IMG/VR virus record: IMGVR_UViG_3300008111_000038
Coordinates: 1-42,342 of that record
DNA length: 42,342 nucleotides
DNA from: a virus
Direction: 5' to 3' (one strand)
Shown: in pieces, positions 24,575 to 31,417 of the stretch
Position numbering within the stretch: position 1 is the first letter of the stretch
Layout: the number at the start of each line of letters is the position of its first letter
Notes under the pieces: generated by a model
Database searches by the model: none
Told to the model about the DNA's origin: nothing
Seen by the model: the letters and a program-made list of their open reading frames with translations, nothing else
Position numbers and translations under genes: made by a program

Positions 24575-24872
24575 TCCACGCAATAATCGCGTCCTCCCGG
24601 TGCGGTTCCCAGAACGGCTGGTCCCTGTACCACTCCAGCCAATCCGCCGCCGATTTCGAGATATTGCACGCAAAACAGCAGGCCACCAAGTTTTGCTGGT
24701 GCGTATGCCCACCGCGAAATTTTGGATGAACATGATCGAGAGTGGCAGAACGCCCCAGGTCTACCCCGCAATAAGCGCAGGAATTATTCCAATGGTTAAG
24801 GATTGATTGCCTAAATCTTGCTTTTGCTTCTTTTTTGTTTAAGTATTGGCCATCTTCTATGCGATGGTCCAT
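24552..24872 (-). CDS. HNH endonuclease
   Basis: The 106-residue protein has the HNH layout: CAYCG (about 33-37), ATLDHVHPKFRGG with the central D-H-x-x-P, QNLVACCFACN with the asparagine and second zinc pair, then NISKSAADWLEW. It should be a small free-standing nuclease. It sits antisense inside the lysis module, so it is probably a mobile endonuclease gene. A packaging-associated HNH is less likely because such genes lie next to the terminase and on the same strand. Confidence 0.85.
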   Translation of the reverse strand: MDHRIEDGQYLNKKEAKARFRQSILNHWNNSCAYCGVDLGRSATLDHVHPKFRGGHTHQQNLVACCFACNISKSAADWLEWYRDQPFWEPHREDAIIAWITEGLVA

Positions 24873-24926
24873 ACCCAGCAGTGGCTACCCGGAATGTAGC
24901 GGTAGAAACTATTACGTGCGTAGGAA

Positions 24927-24941
24927 CTCTTCTCTACTACA
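24927..24941 (+). promoter_or_regulatory. CTCTTCTCTACTACA motif upstream of lysis gene
   Basis: This string lies 30 bases before ATG 24972 in the 100-base divergent gap. Similar strings (CTTC, spacer, TACTACA) occur at 201-216 and 7082-7096. It could be part of a late promoter; no standard -35/-10 pair is visible. Confidence 0.3.
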
Positions 24942-24971
24942 GCTAAACTTCCTACAGACTCCTGATTCCGC

Positions 24972-25112
24972 ATGGATCCCACCACTGCTGCCGCGATTGC
25001 TATTGCTGTGGCGGCAATCTCAGAAGCCCTCAGCCTGTACCCAAAGATTCGGGCAAACGGGATCATCCAAGCGCTGCTGCTTGTCGGCAAGGCTTTATTC
25101 CCAAAGCGCTAA
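24972..25112 (+). CDS. Small hydrophobic protein before endolysin
   Basis: The 46-residue frame from ATG 24972 reads MDPTTAAAIAIAVAAISEAL, then SLYPKIRANGIIQALLLVGK. It has two hydrophobic or amphipathic helices and a basic end. I recognise the DPTTAAAIAIA start from cyanophage small proteins beside the endolysin. It may be a second holin or antiholin, or a pinholin-like peptide; none is proved. Confidence 0.7.
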   Translation: MDPTTAAAIAIAVAAISEALSLYPKIRANGIIQALLLVGKALFPKR

Positions 25113-25135
25113 GCGCCGCTCCAAAACAGCGGCGC
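25113..25135 (+). other. Hairpin between small lysis gene and endolysin
   Basis: GCGCCGCT (25113-25120) pairs perfectly with AGCGGCGC (25128-25135) over seven bases. No T run follows, so it is more likely an mRNA-stability or translation-control stem than a terminator. Confidence 0.55.
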
Positions 25136-25161
25136 CCCAAACAAAAACGCGGTAGGCGGCA

Positions 25162-26289
25162 ATGGCGCAAAACGCAATCCGATTGATCGACCTATTCCGG
25201 TTCTACAAGGGGCTGCCGCACCAGATGGCAGCCCTTACTGAGCTGGAGCAGGCCATCAAAAAAGCCAATCCGCACATCTTGGGCCGCGACCAAGGCTGGT
25301 TCAAGACCTGGGCCGTCGCGGGCAAACAAACCAGCTTCCCCAACAGCTGGGAAGGTGTGCTTGAAGCCGCCCGCGTCGCTGGCGCCAAATTCCCAGAACT
25401 AGTAGCCGCCCAATGGGCACTCGAATCAAGCTACGGAAAACTGGTTTCAGGTAGAAACAACTTTTTCGGCCTTAAGGGTGAAGGCAGCGATAAGAAAACC
25501 CAAGAATTTATCAACAATCAGTGGGTCACAATCACCGACAGTTTTATCGACTTCCCCGATTTACTGTCCTGCGTGATGTATCTTGTCGACCACTGGTACA
25601 AGGACTACAAAGCATACAAAGGCTGCAATAACGCCACCACCCGCGAGGAAGCCGCAAAATGGCTACATAAACAAGGTTACGCAACCGACCCCAACTACCC
25701 AGGAAAACTGATCCAGCTGATGGAACAGCACGCTGGAACAAAGCCTGTTGTCCCACCAAACGAAAAGCTTCTGAAAGTTCCCTACGAATATCAACTGGGA
25801 ACGGACGACGGCGCTAAGGGATACCGCCAGTGCTTCAGCTCCAGCTGTGCGATGGTGGCCCGCTATTACGGGAAGATTTCGGGGGACTACGAATACAACA
25901 AACTCCGCGCCCGCTTCGGCGACACCACCGACCCCAAAGCACAAATCGCAGCCCTCAAAGCACTGGGACTAACCGCCACCTTTGAGATGGATGGCACAGT
26001 CGAGGACTTGGAAACCGAAATCGCCAACGGCCACCCCGTCCCAGTCGGCTGGCTCCACAAAGGCTTGGTATCAAACCCCAGCGGTACGGGCCACTGGACC
26101 GTCGTGGTGGGATATACACCGACGCACTTCATCCACAACGATCCGTTCGGTGAGGCAGATCTGCTCAACGGTGGCTATGTAAGCAACAAAGGCGGCGCCG
26201 GTATTGCATACTCACGCCGGAACTGGCTACCTCGCTGGCTCATTGAAGGCAACGACACCGGCTGGTTCATGCGTATCCGCCGAGGCTAA
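25162..26289 (+). CDS. Endolysin: glucosaminidase plus C39-like peptidase
   Basis: This 375-residue protein has two enzyme-like halves. Residues about 55-190 match the glucosaminidase (FlgJ/LytG-type) fold: FPELVAAQWALESSYGKL, with E88 as the expected acid, then NNFFGLKGEG. Residues about 200-375 match C39-like cysteine peptidases: YRQCFSSSCAMVARYYG with Q223-C224, GHWTVVVGY with H311, and HNDPFG with D327. It has no signal peptide, so release needs a holin. It could cleave both glycan and cross-links, or the C39 part could process a bound protein. The upstream small hydrophobic genes complete a lysis cassette. Confidence 0.85.
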   Translation: MAQNAIRLIDLFRFYKGLPHQMAALTELEQAIKKANPHILGRDQGWFKTWAVAGKQTSFPNSWEGVLEAARVAGAKFPELVAAQWALESSYGKLVSGRNNFFGLKGEGSDKKTQEFINNQWVTITDSFIDFPDLLSCVMYLVDHWYKDYKAYKGCNNATTREEAAKWLHKQGYATDPNYPGKLIQLMEQHAGTKPVVPPNEKLLKVPYEYQLGTDDGAKGYRQCFSSSCAMVARYYGKISGDYEYNKLRARFGDTTDPKAQIAALKALGLTATFEMDGTVEDLETEIANGHPVPVGWLHKGLVSNPSGTGHWTVVVGYTPTHFIHNDPFGEADLLNGGYVSNKGGAGIAYSRRNWLPRWLIEGNDTGWFMRIRRG

Positions 26290-26291
26290 TC

Positions 26292-26513
26292 ATGCGCCCC
26301 ATCGAACAGAGCGCCGAATCCAGTTTCCACAAGGCCGCCACGGACCAGTGGCTAGTCAGTCTGTTCAACAAACAGGACTATCGCGGCCTGCTTGAAGCCG
26401 CCCTTGTCCTGAACACGCTCCACCAGCTGGAACGCACAAAATCGGCCTGGGCTATCCGCGAAGCTGCAGATAACCTGGCCGATCAGTTCGGTCTAGACCG
26501 CGATTCCGCCTAA
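26292..26513 (+). CDS. Small hypothetical protein at end of late block
   Basis: The 73-residue helical protein (SSFHKAATDQWLVSLFNKQD, then YRGLLEAALVLNTLHQLERT) follows the endolysin by two bases. No family name is known to me. Its TAA stop overlaps the stop of the leftward gene 26510-26680 in CTAA, so the two transcription blocks collide without a visible terminator. Confidence 0.7.
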   Translation: MRPIEQSAESSFHKAATDQWLVSLFNKQDYRGLLEAALVLNTLHQLERTKSAWAIREAADNLADQFGLDRDSA

Positions 26514-26680
26514 CGCTGGCTGTACTTCTGGTACAAACCTGTGTAGGTGTGATGGTAGGGATGTTCAGGATTGGAACGTCCATCCCACTGGTACAGCTGT
26601 TCGAGGAGATCAGTGCGGTTTTGATCCACGATGACGCGACCCCAACTATGCTGCGCCCAATCAGGAATCTGCTTGCTCAC
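26510..26680 (-). CDS. Small hypothetical protein, last gene of early block
   Basis: The best start is GTG 26680, giving 56 residues (VSKQIPDWAQHSWGRVIVDQ, then RTDLLEQLYQWDG). A longer frame to 26818 is antisense-like Arg-rich and overlaps the preceding gene too far. The start overlaps the upstream gene by 20 bases. It contains several Trp and Tyr residues. Function unknown. Confidence 0.6.
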   Translation of the reverse strand: MSKQIPDWAQHSWGRVIVDQNRTDLLEQLYQWDGRSNPEHPYHHTYTGLYQKYSQR

Positions 26681-26984
26681 GCTTTTTCTCCACGAGTTTG
26701 AGACGGCGCCGCGCTGATTCACGCGGCCCGTTTTTGGCACGAGCCAGCATAGGTTTCTTCGCCGCCCTTGACGGCACCTCCACCTTGCAGTTCGGGTAAC
26801 GATTCTGCGCAAACTCAATCGCCTGCTTAAGCGACTCCGCCCGCACCAAATCCCGCATGGCGCCCTGACCCGGTAACCAGATGGTCAGCTCAAACAGCTG
26901 CGTATCTGCTGCACTGGTACGCGAGCGACCCTCACCGAGTCTCAGTTCGGGATCCGGCTGCTCCTGAAACGGCACTACTTCCAT
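26661..26984 (-). CDS. Hypothetical protein with basic C-terminus
   Basis: In this 107-residue protein the centre, LFELTIWLPGQGAMRDLVRA then ESLKQAIEFAQNRYPNCKVE, is an alpha/beta segment. The end (AAKKPMLARAKNG then a run of Arg/Lys) is strongly basic and may contact nucleic acid. It overlaps the gene upstream by ten bases. No family is recognised. Confidence 0.68.
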   Translation of the reverse strand: MEVVPFQEQPDPELRLGEGRSRTSAADTQLFELTIWLPGQGAMRDLVRAESLKQAIEFAQNRYPNCKVEVPSRAAKKPMLARAKNGPRESARRRLKLVEKKREQADS

Positions 26985-27190
26985 GATTGGGGATAGGTGG
27001 GTTCATTGACGCTATGAACAGCAACAAGACTGTTAGTGCACTCAGCAACAGCTCGCGCCGCAGCGACAGCTTTTTCATAAGTGACCCAGCTTGATGCATC
27101 TTCTTTTGTTGCTGTTAATCCGATGCCATTACCTGGTCCGTAGACCGCCGTGACCCAACGGTCCCCGGCCATAACCACGTAGCGAGTCAT
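26975..27190 (-). CDS. Small hypothetical protein
   Basis: The 71-residue alpha/beta protein (MTRYVVMAGDRWVTAVYGPG, then ASSWVTYEKAVAAARAVAEC) looks like a small domain of unknown function. A 77-base gap with a perfect inverted repeat lies just upstream, so the gene may have its own control. Confidence 0.65.
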   Translation of the reverse strand: MTRYVVMAGDRWVTAVYGPGNGIGLTATKEDASSWVTYEKAVAAARAVAECTNSLVAVHSVNEPTYPQSWK

Positions 27191-27228
27191 CGCTCCTGTG
27201 CGTGTACTGTGAGACTGTAGTGCACTTT

Positions 27229-27249
27229 TACAGTGCCGCTGGCACTGTA
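27229..27249. promoter_or_regulatory. Perfect 9-bp inverted repeat (operator or stem)
   Basis: TACAGTGCC (27229-27237) and GGCACTGTA (27241-27249) flank GCT. It lies in the gap between two leftward genes, about 40 bases upstream of the 27190 start. It could bind the RHH-type protein encoded next door at 27268-27537, or form an mRNA stem. No T run follows on either strand. Confidence 0.6.
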
Positions 27250-27267
27250 ACGGAAATTAACTGAGTC

Positions 27268-27537
27268 TCATGCGTCAGTTTCTGACACTTTGCCTTCTTG
27301 CTTGGAGCGCATCCTTCCCTCAACCCGCCGCTTCACCGACTCTTTCCAAGCCTGCTCATCCGCTTCCTGAGCGCTCTTGTATTCCCCTGACCGCAAAGCC
27401 AACCCCGCGTAAACCAGCTCCCGCAAGTACGCCGTAACTTTCTTCCCTTCCTGAGACGCAAGATTCTCCGCCAGCTTGTAGCGATTCGGATCAATCAGCA
27501 GCTGGCAATAATATTTATTTCCGTGATTTAGCGGCAT
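27268..27537 (-). CDS. Ribbon-helix-helix-like DNA-binding protein
   Basis: The 89-residue protein, from ATG 27537 (GGAG 11 bases upstream; TTG 27549 is another option), has a short strand YYCQLLIDPNRYKLAENLA followed by two helices with KKVTAYLRELVYAGLAL. This is the pattern of ribbon-helix-helix regulators. A charged helical tail follows. A role as a phage regulator acting at the nearby inverted repeat is inferred. Confidence 0.6.
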   Translation of the reverse strand: MPLNHGNKYYCQLLIDPNRYKLAENLASQEGKKVTAYLRELVYAGLALRSGEYKSAQEADEQAWKESVKRRVEGRMRSKQEGKVSETDA

Positions 27538-27576
27538 TTGTAAAAACAACTCCGGGTTGTGCTGTACTTCAGTAGT

Positions 27577-28098
27577 CTACACTGTATCACCTTGGAGCGG
27601 GCACAGACGCTGCCGAGCTTTTTCGTAAGCCTCAGCAGCTTGCTCAACTGTGTCGTAAGTGCCGACGTACACGCTTTTTCCATGGTCCGTGTACGAGACT
27701 CGCCAGCGGCCGTTCATGGCAATGACGCCCCGGTAACCGCTTTTAGCCGTAATAGCTTTGTTACGGCCATTCCACGATTTACCGCCATCTACCAAGTTTT
27801 CCGGACGGTCGTTAAGGCTGTCTTGGTCAAGATGATCGATAGCGTTGGAAGCCGGGTCCATTCCATAGACCATTTTCCAGATGAGCCTATATCTGTAAAA
27901 GTGCCCCGGGCCGTAACCCGGCACTTTTATTACGCACCGCTTATGGCCTGAAGTTAGCTTCATAATCGCGCCCGCCTCATCGCCAATGCGAATTTTTGAG
28001 CCGGATTTTTCTTTCCAGTAAAGCTTTCCGGTTGAGCGGTCCAGCTCAAACCAGCGGTTCAGCACTTCCAGCGGAGGCAGCGGTTTACACTTAGGCAT
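27577..28098 (-). CDS. HNH homing endonuclease with AP2 domain
   Basis: The 173-residue protein has WFELDRSTGKLYWKEK at the start, an HNH-3-type centre (NAIDHLDQDSLNDRPENLVD with the key His and Asn residues) and a C-terminal AP2-type DNA-binding fold (SGYRGVIAMNGRWRVSYTD, then VYVGTYDTVEQAAEAYEKA). This combination is typical of mobile free-standing homing endonucleases in phages. ATG 28098 is preferred over TTG 28110. It lies beside the DNA polymerase operon. A 7-bp stem (28121-28127 with 28143-28149) lies just upstream. Confidence 0.85.
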   Translation of the reverse strand: MPKCKPLPPLEVLNRWFELDRSTGKLYWKEKSGSKIRIGDEAGAIMKLTSGHKRCVIKVPGYGPGHFYRYRLIWKMVYGMDPASNAIDHLDQDSLNDRPENLVDGGKSWNGRNKAITAKSGYRGVIAMNGRWRVSYTDHGKSVYVGTYDTVEQAAEAYEKARQRLCPLQGDTV

Positions 28099-28155
28099 CG
28101 CCTGGGGCAACAGGTGGTCGAGGGCTGGGCGTTGACGCGCCGCAGCCCTAAAAAT

Positions 28156-28365
28156 TTACCACCGCACATCGTCATCCACGCGTTTCCTCCACGCATTGGA
28201 CTGCGCCACCCGCGCCCCACCCCTCTGCTTGGAGCAACCCTTCCGAATATCCCGCGCCCACTCCAAAAAAGCTGCAGCCCGCTGCAAATCCGCCGTTTTC
28301 GCTAGCCGAATCTCCCGCTGGAGCCACTCCATTACCAACTCTCTTCCCGTGCGGGCGCGACTCAT
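28156..28365 (-). CDS. Small hypothetical basic protein
   Basis: The 69-residue protein is helical and rich in Arg (RELVMEWLQREIRLAKTADL, then QRAAAFLEWARDI). Its ATG overlaps the TGA of the gene upstream (ATGA). No family is recognised; the charge suggests contact with DNA or with the polymerase, which is speculative. Confidence 0.65.
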   Translation of the reverse strand: MSRARTGRELVMEWLQREIRLAKTADLQRAAAFLEWARDIRKGCSKQRGGARVAQSNAWRKRVDDDVRW

Positions 28366-28532
28366 AAGACTAAATCTGAGACTCGCAGAATTGATTGTGG
28401 GCGGTCATCAGGACAAAGCTCCAGTGCCTTCATCCTCGCGGAGAAAGCATCTGGAGCGACGATGAACAGATCGTGAGTACCACCGTGACGCGCGTGCATC
28501 CGAACGCGGTACTCAAAATCCTCTTGGATCAC
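28362..28532 (-). CDS. Small protein coupled to DNA polymerase
   Basis: A 56-residue frame starts at GTG 28532, overlapping the polymerase stop (GTGA), and ends with a TGA overlapping the next ATG. It reads MIQEDFEYRVRMHARHGGTH, then DLFIVAPDAFSARMKALELC. The seamless overlaps on both sides argue that it is real. It may be a polymerase accessory or processivity-related peptide; nothing in the sequence proves this. Confidence 0.72.
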   Translation of the reverse strand: MIQEDFEYRVRMHARHGGTHDLFIVAPDAFSARMKALELCPDDRPQSILRVSDLVL

Positions 28533-30355
28533 TTGGCCTCTTGCCAGCTATCCCCGACCTTAGCCTCAGCAAGCGGCGGAATATCACCCAACCAACGAGC
28601 TTCAGCTTCCTCCATCACAGTTTGCAGCTGGAGCGCCCAGGTGTCTGCGTGTTCTTCTGCGACGAGCAGGATGATCTCGTCATGCACCACGCCGGCCAAG
28701 CGCACAACATCTTCCCCGTCGGCGTGAAGTAACGGCCACAGTTTGCCGAGAGTAAGTTTGAGGACTGCTGCACCAGCCCCTTGGATTGGGGTGTTGCAAC
28801 GGGTAGTGAGTTTGTTGTGCTCACCCGGTAGAAACCGCCGCAAGCCCGAGATGCGTATGCGGATAGATGGATTGTTCTTAGCCGCATCAGCAGCTGCAGC
28901 ATTTTTGCGCTGCCATTGGGAGATGCCCTTATATGCAACGTGGAACTTTTCCCGCACTTCCGCAGCCTCAGCAAGATCCATCTGGATTCCGGTCGCTGCT
29001 GCGTAGTTTCTGAGTCCTTTTGCCCCACTTCCGTATAACAATCCGAAGTTTGCCGATTTTGCAATTTGCCGCTGCTCTTTCGTAACATCACCCGGCTCTA
29101 CCCCATAAATCTGCACAGCCGTCATCGTATGAAGGTCTTCCCCTCGCTGGAACACTTGAGTCATTAAGGCATCCTGTGCTTCTGCTGCCGCAAGCCGCAA
29201 CTCCATCTGCCCGTAGTCCGCAACAACCAATTTCCAACCAGCTGGAGCCTGCACCGCAGCCCTAAACCGTGGATCCCTTGGCACCTGCTGGAGGTTCGGC
29301 GAAATGCACGACATACGCCCGGTATCAGCCCCAAGCTGCATGTAGCTGGCACGAATAAACCCATCTACCGAATAATTCTTCAGCAAAGTTTCCGCCATCT
29401 GCCTACGCTTTTCTATTTTTTTCCACCGCAAGTAATTTGCCACAACCTTGTGATCACCCACGTACTCCTGGAGTGCAGAACGACTGGCACTAGGTTTGTT
29501 GTTCTTCATATCCATCGGCGGCTCACCCAACAAAGCAGTGAACTTTTTAAGTAACTGCGCAGGACTATTGAGGTTAAAAACATTGGGATCCACCTTCTTA
29601 CCCTTCGGTCCCGGCTTTGTCTGGTACAACAACTTCCCATCAAGCCCTCGGTACAGCTTGTGCTCTGGCGGAAGCGCTGCATCAAAGTCCTCGATAAACT
29701 TTTCACCGACTTCGACGTTTTCAATGTCTAAGTCTTCAATCAGTTGCTCCAGCATTTTCTTATCGAACGGCAATCCTGTACGCCAAAGCTGCGCCATTGC
29801 CGGAAGCGCCTTGCACTCAAGGTCCCACGCTGGCATTAACGCGCCAGTCGCCATCCGCTTCGTGATTTGTTCCCACAGCTGGGTCAACACCACCACATCT
29901 TTAGCTGCGTATTCGATCTGCTCCACGCGCAAATCACCCGACCAATCACTTCGCTGCTCTTCCTTAGAAATATCTTGGCCGAGGTAGCGATGCACCACAT
30001 GCTGGAGCCCGTGCTTCAAGTTCGGCAGCCCATTCGTCAAGATCCGACTGGCCAGCATCGAACAGTAAATCTTGCCCTCCGGGTAAATCTCGTGCTCCTG
30101 CAACCACCCGAGATCAAACACCGCGTTGTGCGCCAGCCACTGCCGCGAAACGCAGCAGAACTCTTCAAGCGTGATCCAGTCTTCGTCGCTGAAACTCCAG
30201 CAATCAAGCACTACTGGAGGCTTACCGAAAGTCGCCAACTGCAAAAGACGGAGACCACCAAACTTCGGCTGGAGCCCGGTGGTCTCAACGTCAAACGCAA
30301 CAAAGGAAGCGTCATCGAGCGTGTGGAGGTGCTCAATGCCTTGGAGGATTGTCAT
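28529..30355 (-). CDS. DNA polymerase, family A, with 3'-5' exonuclease
   Basis: The 608-residue enzyme should replicate the phage genome. The exonuclease has D22-x-E24 in VAFDVETTG, D81 in HNAVFDLGW and D153 in YAAKD. The polymerase has motif A DYGQMELR (380-387; Gly and Met in place of the common Ser and Ile), motif B RQIAKSANFGLLYG (429-442) and motif C VHDE (557-560). The residue equivalent to E. coli position 762 is Phe (F437). Length is that of phage-type enzymes without the 5'-nuclease domain. It is followed by overlapping small genes and preceded by zinc/HTH proteins. Confidence 0.95.
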   Translation of the reverse strand: MTILQGIEHLHTLDDASFVAFDVETTGLQPKFGGLRLLQLATFGKPPVVLDCWSFSDEDWITLEEFCCVSRQWLAHNAVFDLGWLQEHEIYPEGKIYCSMLASRILTNGLPNLKHGLQHVVHRYLGQDISKEEQRSDWSGDLRVEQIEYAAKDVVVLTQLWEQITKRMATGALMPAWDLECKALPAMAQLWRTGLPFDKKMLEQLIEDLDIENVEVGEKFIEDFDAALPPEHKLYRGLDGKLLYQTKPGPKGKKVDPNVFNLNSPAQLLKKFTALLGEPPMDMKNNKPSASRSALQEYVGDHKVVANYLRWKKIEKRRQMAETLLKNYSVDGFIRASYMQLGADTGRMSCISPNLQQVPRDPRFRAAVQAPAGWKLVVADYGQMELRLAAAEAQDALMTQVFQRGEDLHTMTAVQIYGVEPGDVTKEQRQIAKSANFGLLYGSGAKGLRNYAAATGIQMDLAEAAEVREKFHVAYKGISQWQRKNAAAADAAKNNPSIRIRISGLRRFLPGEHNKLTTRCNTPIQGAGAAVLKLTLGKLWPLLHADGEDVVRLAGVVHDEIILLVAEEHADTWALQLQTVMEEAEARWLGDIPPLAEAKVGDSWQEAK

Positions 30356-30380
30356 GCCTGGTAGGGCAACTTGTACCCTA

Positions 30381-30656
30381 CTACTCTAGCAGGCTGTCAA
30401 CCTCCCTGGCAGAACAGAGCACCGCCGCCGCGAGTGTCCCACCCTCGGGAAACCCGAGGAAACACCGCGCCTTCCAGTGCACGCAGTTCCTGCACGGACC
30501 ACCATCCGACTGGGGCTTGTAACTCTGACGCAACCGTTCCCCGCGAATCTCTTCTAACCCTGCCGCACTGGAGCGATAACACCTCATACAAAGCACTGCA
30601 TTAGTGGTGTGCTTACCGCACTGCTGGCACGGCCTGCTGTTGATCGAAACTGCCAT
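30381..30656 (-). CDS. Cys/His-rich protein with CxxCxHW...LGxPEGG tail
   Basis: The 91-residue protein starts at ATG 30656, overlapping the stop of the gene upstream (TGATG). It has an N-terminal zinc ribbon-like CQQCGKHTTNAVLCMRC and a C-terminal module CRNCVHWKARCFLGFPEGG with a final Cys seven residues later. The same C-terminal module occurs in the neighbouring upstream gene, so the two share a duplicated metal-binding tail. A DNA- or protein-binding regulator is likely. Confidence 0.72.
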   Translation of the reverse strand: MAVSINSRPCQQCGKHTTNAVLCMRCYRSSAAGLEEIRGERLRQSYKPQSDGGPCRNCVHWKARCFLGFPEGGTLAAAVLCSAREVDSLLE

Positions 30657-31126
30657 CACTCTGAAAAGCAAGAACACTCTCTAAAGAATCCAGCCTCACC
30701 GCCTTCAGGTATGCCGAGATCGCAGTAATCACCATGCCAGTGCTTACAAGCGACGCAGCCGTTACCCTCTTGCTGGCGCTGCTTTAACCGACGACGCGGA
30801 ATCTCAGGAAACATTTCCTTGTACGTCCGCCCAGTCCGAATCGAATGAACCGACTGGCGCGAAATACCTAACGCCTCAGCCAAGGTGTCATCAAAACGCC
30901 AATCCTCCAAGATCATCTTCACCTCCTTAGGTGTCATCCTGCGGCGGTTGACCGGCAGCTCCCGCAGCGACAACTGCACCTCTTTGTTAGCAACCTTGTC
31001 GAAGTAAACGTTCCAGCGATGTCCGCAGGATCTACACCGAAACCTATAGGTACGTAGGTGTGGTTTGTGTTTCCATACGTGCGTGTTGATGATTTTTCTG
31101 AAAGTGTGAGTGCAATGTTCAGCCAT
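30656..31126 (-). CDS. Zinc-finger/HTH regulator
   Basis: The 156-residue protein has three visible parts: an N-terminal zinc-finger half (YRFRCRSCGHRWN, about 27-39); a helix-turn-helix (DTLAEALGISRQSVHSIRTG, about 79-98) followed by RTYKEMFPEIPRRR; and a Cys/His tail CVACKHWHGDYCDLGIPEGG with a last Cys. The HTH end SIRTGRTYKEM is like CIKSGKTWKHV of the gene at 32165-32575. It is probably a transcription regulator of the early block. Its start overlaps the upstream gene by eight bases. Confidence 0.78.
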   Translation of the reverse strand: MAEHCTHTFRKIINTHVWKHKPHLRTYRFRCRSCGHRWNVYFDKVANKEVQLSLRELPVNRRRMTPKEVKMILEDWRFDDTLAEALGISRQSVHSIRTGRTYKEMFPEIPRRRLKQRQQEGNGCVACKHWHGDYCDLGIPEGGEAGFFRECSCFSE

Positions 31127-31283
31127 TCCAGTGCCTAATAACTCCTGCGCAAATGAAAATGTTTGTAGTCATGTAAGCCAGCAAGATGAAAAAACGCACC
31201 AGTGCAACCTGATCAGCGATCCGATTGTGCTGGTGCGCCTTCTCACCTAACGCCTTGGCGACAATCCGCCACCAGTACCTCAA
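31119..31283 (-). CDS. Small membrane protein (54 aa)
   Basis: The frame starts at TTG 31283, overlapping the preceding TGA (TTGA), and ends inside the ATG region of the next gene. It reads MRYWWRIVAKALGEKAHQHN, then a membrane span (VRFFILLAYMTTNIFICAGV). The TTG start is inferred from the tight overlaps. Function unknown; it may form a pair with the next membrane protein. Confidence 0.62.
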   Translation of the reverse strand: MRYWWRIVAKALGEKAHQHNRIADQVALVRFFILLAYMTTNIFICAGVIRHWNG

Positions 31284-31417
31284 CGCTGTCGCCTCCGCTG
31301 TTTCCGCTCATACAGCATGTCTTCGATAGTCAACCAAAGACCGATAGCTGCTAGTACAAAAACAAAAGCAGCAGCACCATAGAAAAAGACCAAAAATAGT
31401 AAAAGTAAACCAGTCAC
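31280..31417 (-). CDS. Small membrane protein (45 aa)
   Basis: The frame starts at GTG 31417, overlapping the TGA of the DUF3310 gene (GTGA). Residues 3-30 form one strongly hydrophobic span (GLLLLFLVFFYGAAAFVFVL), followed by a very basic tail after IEDMLYE. The positive-inside rule places the tail in the cytoplasm. Function unknown; a superinfection-exclusion or host-takeover role is possible but not shown. Confidence 0.65.
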   Translation of the reverse strand: MTGLLLLFLVFFYGAAAFVFVLAAIGLWLTIEDMLYERKQRRRQR

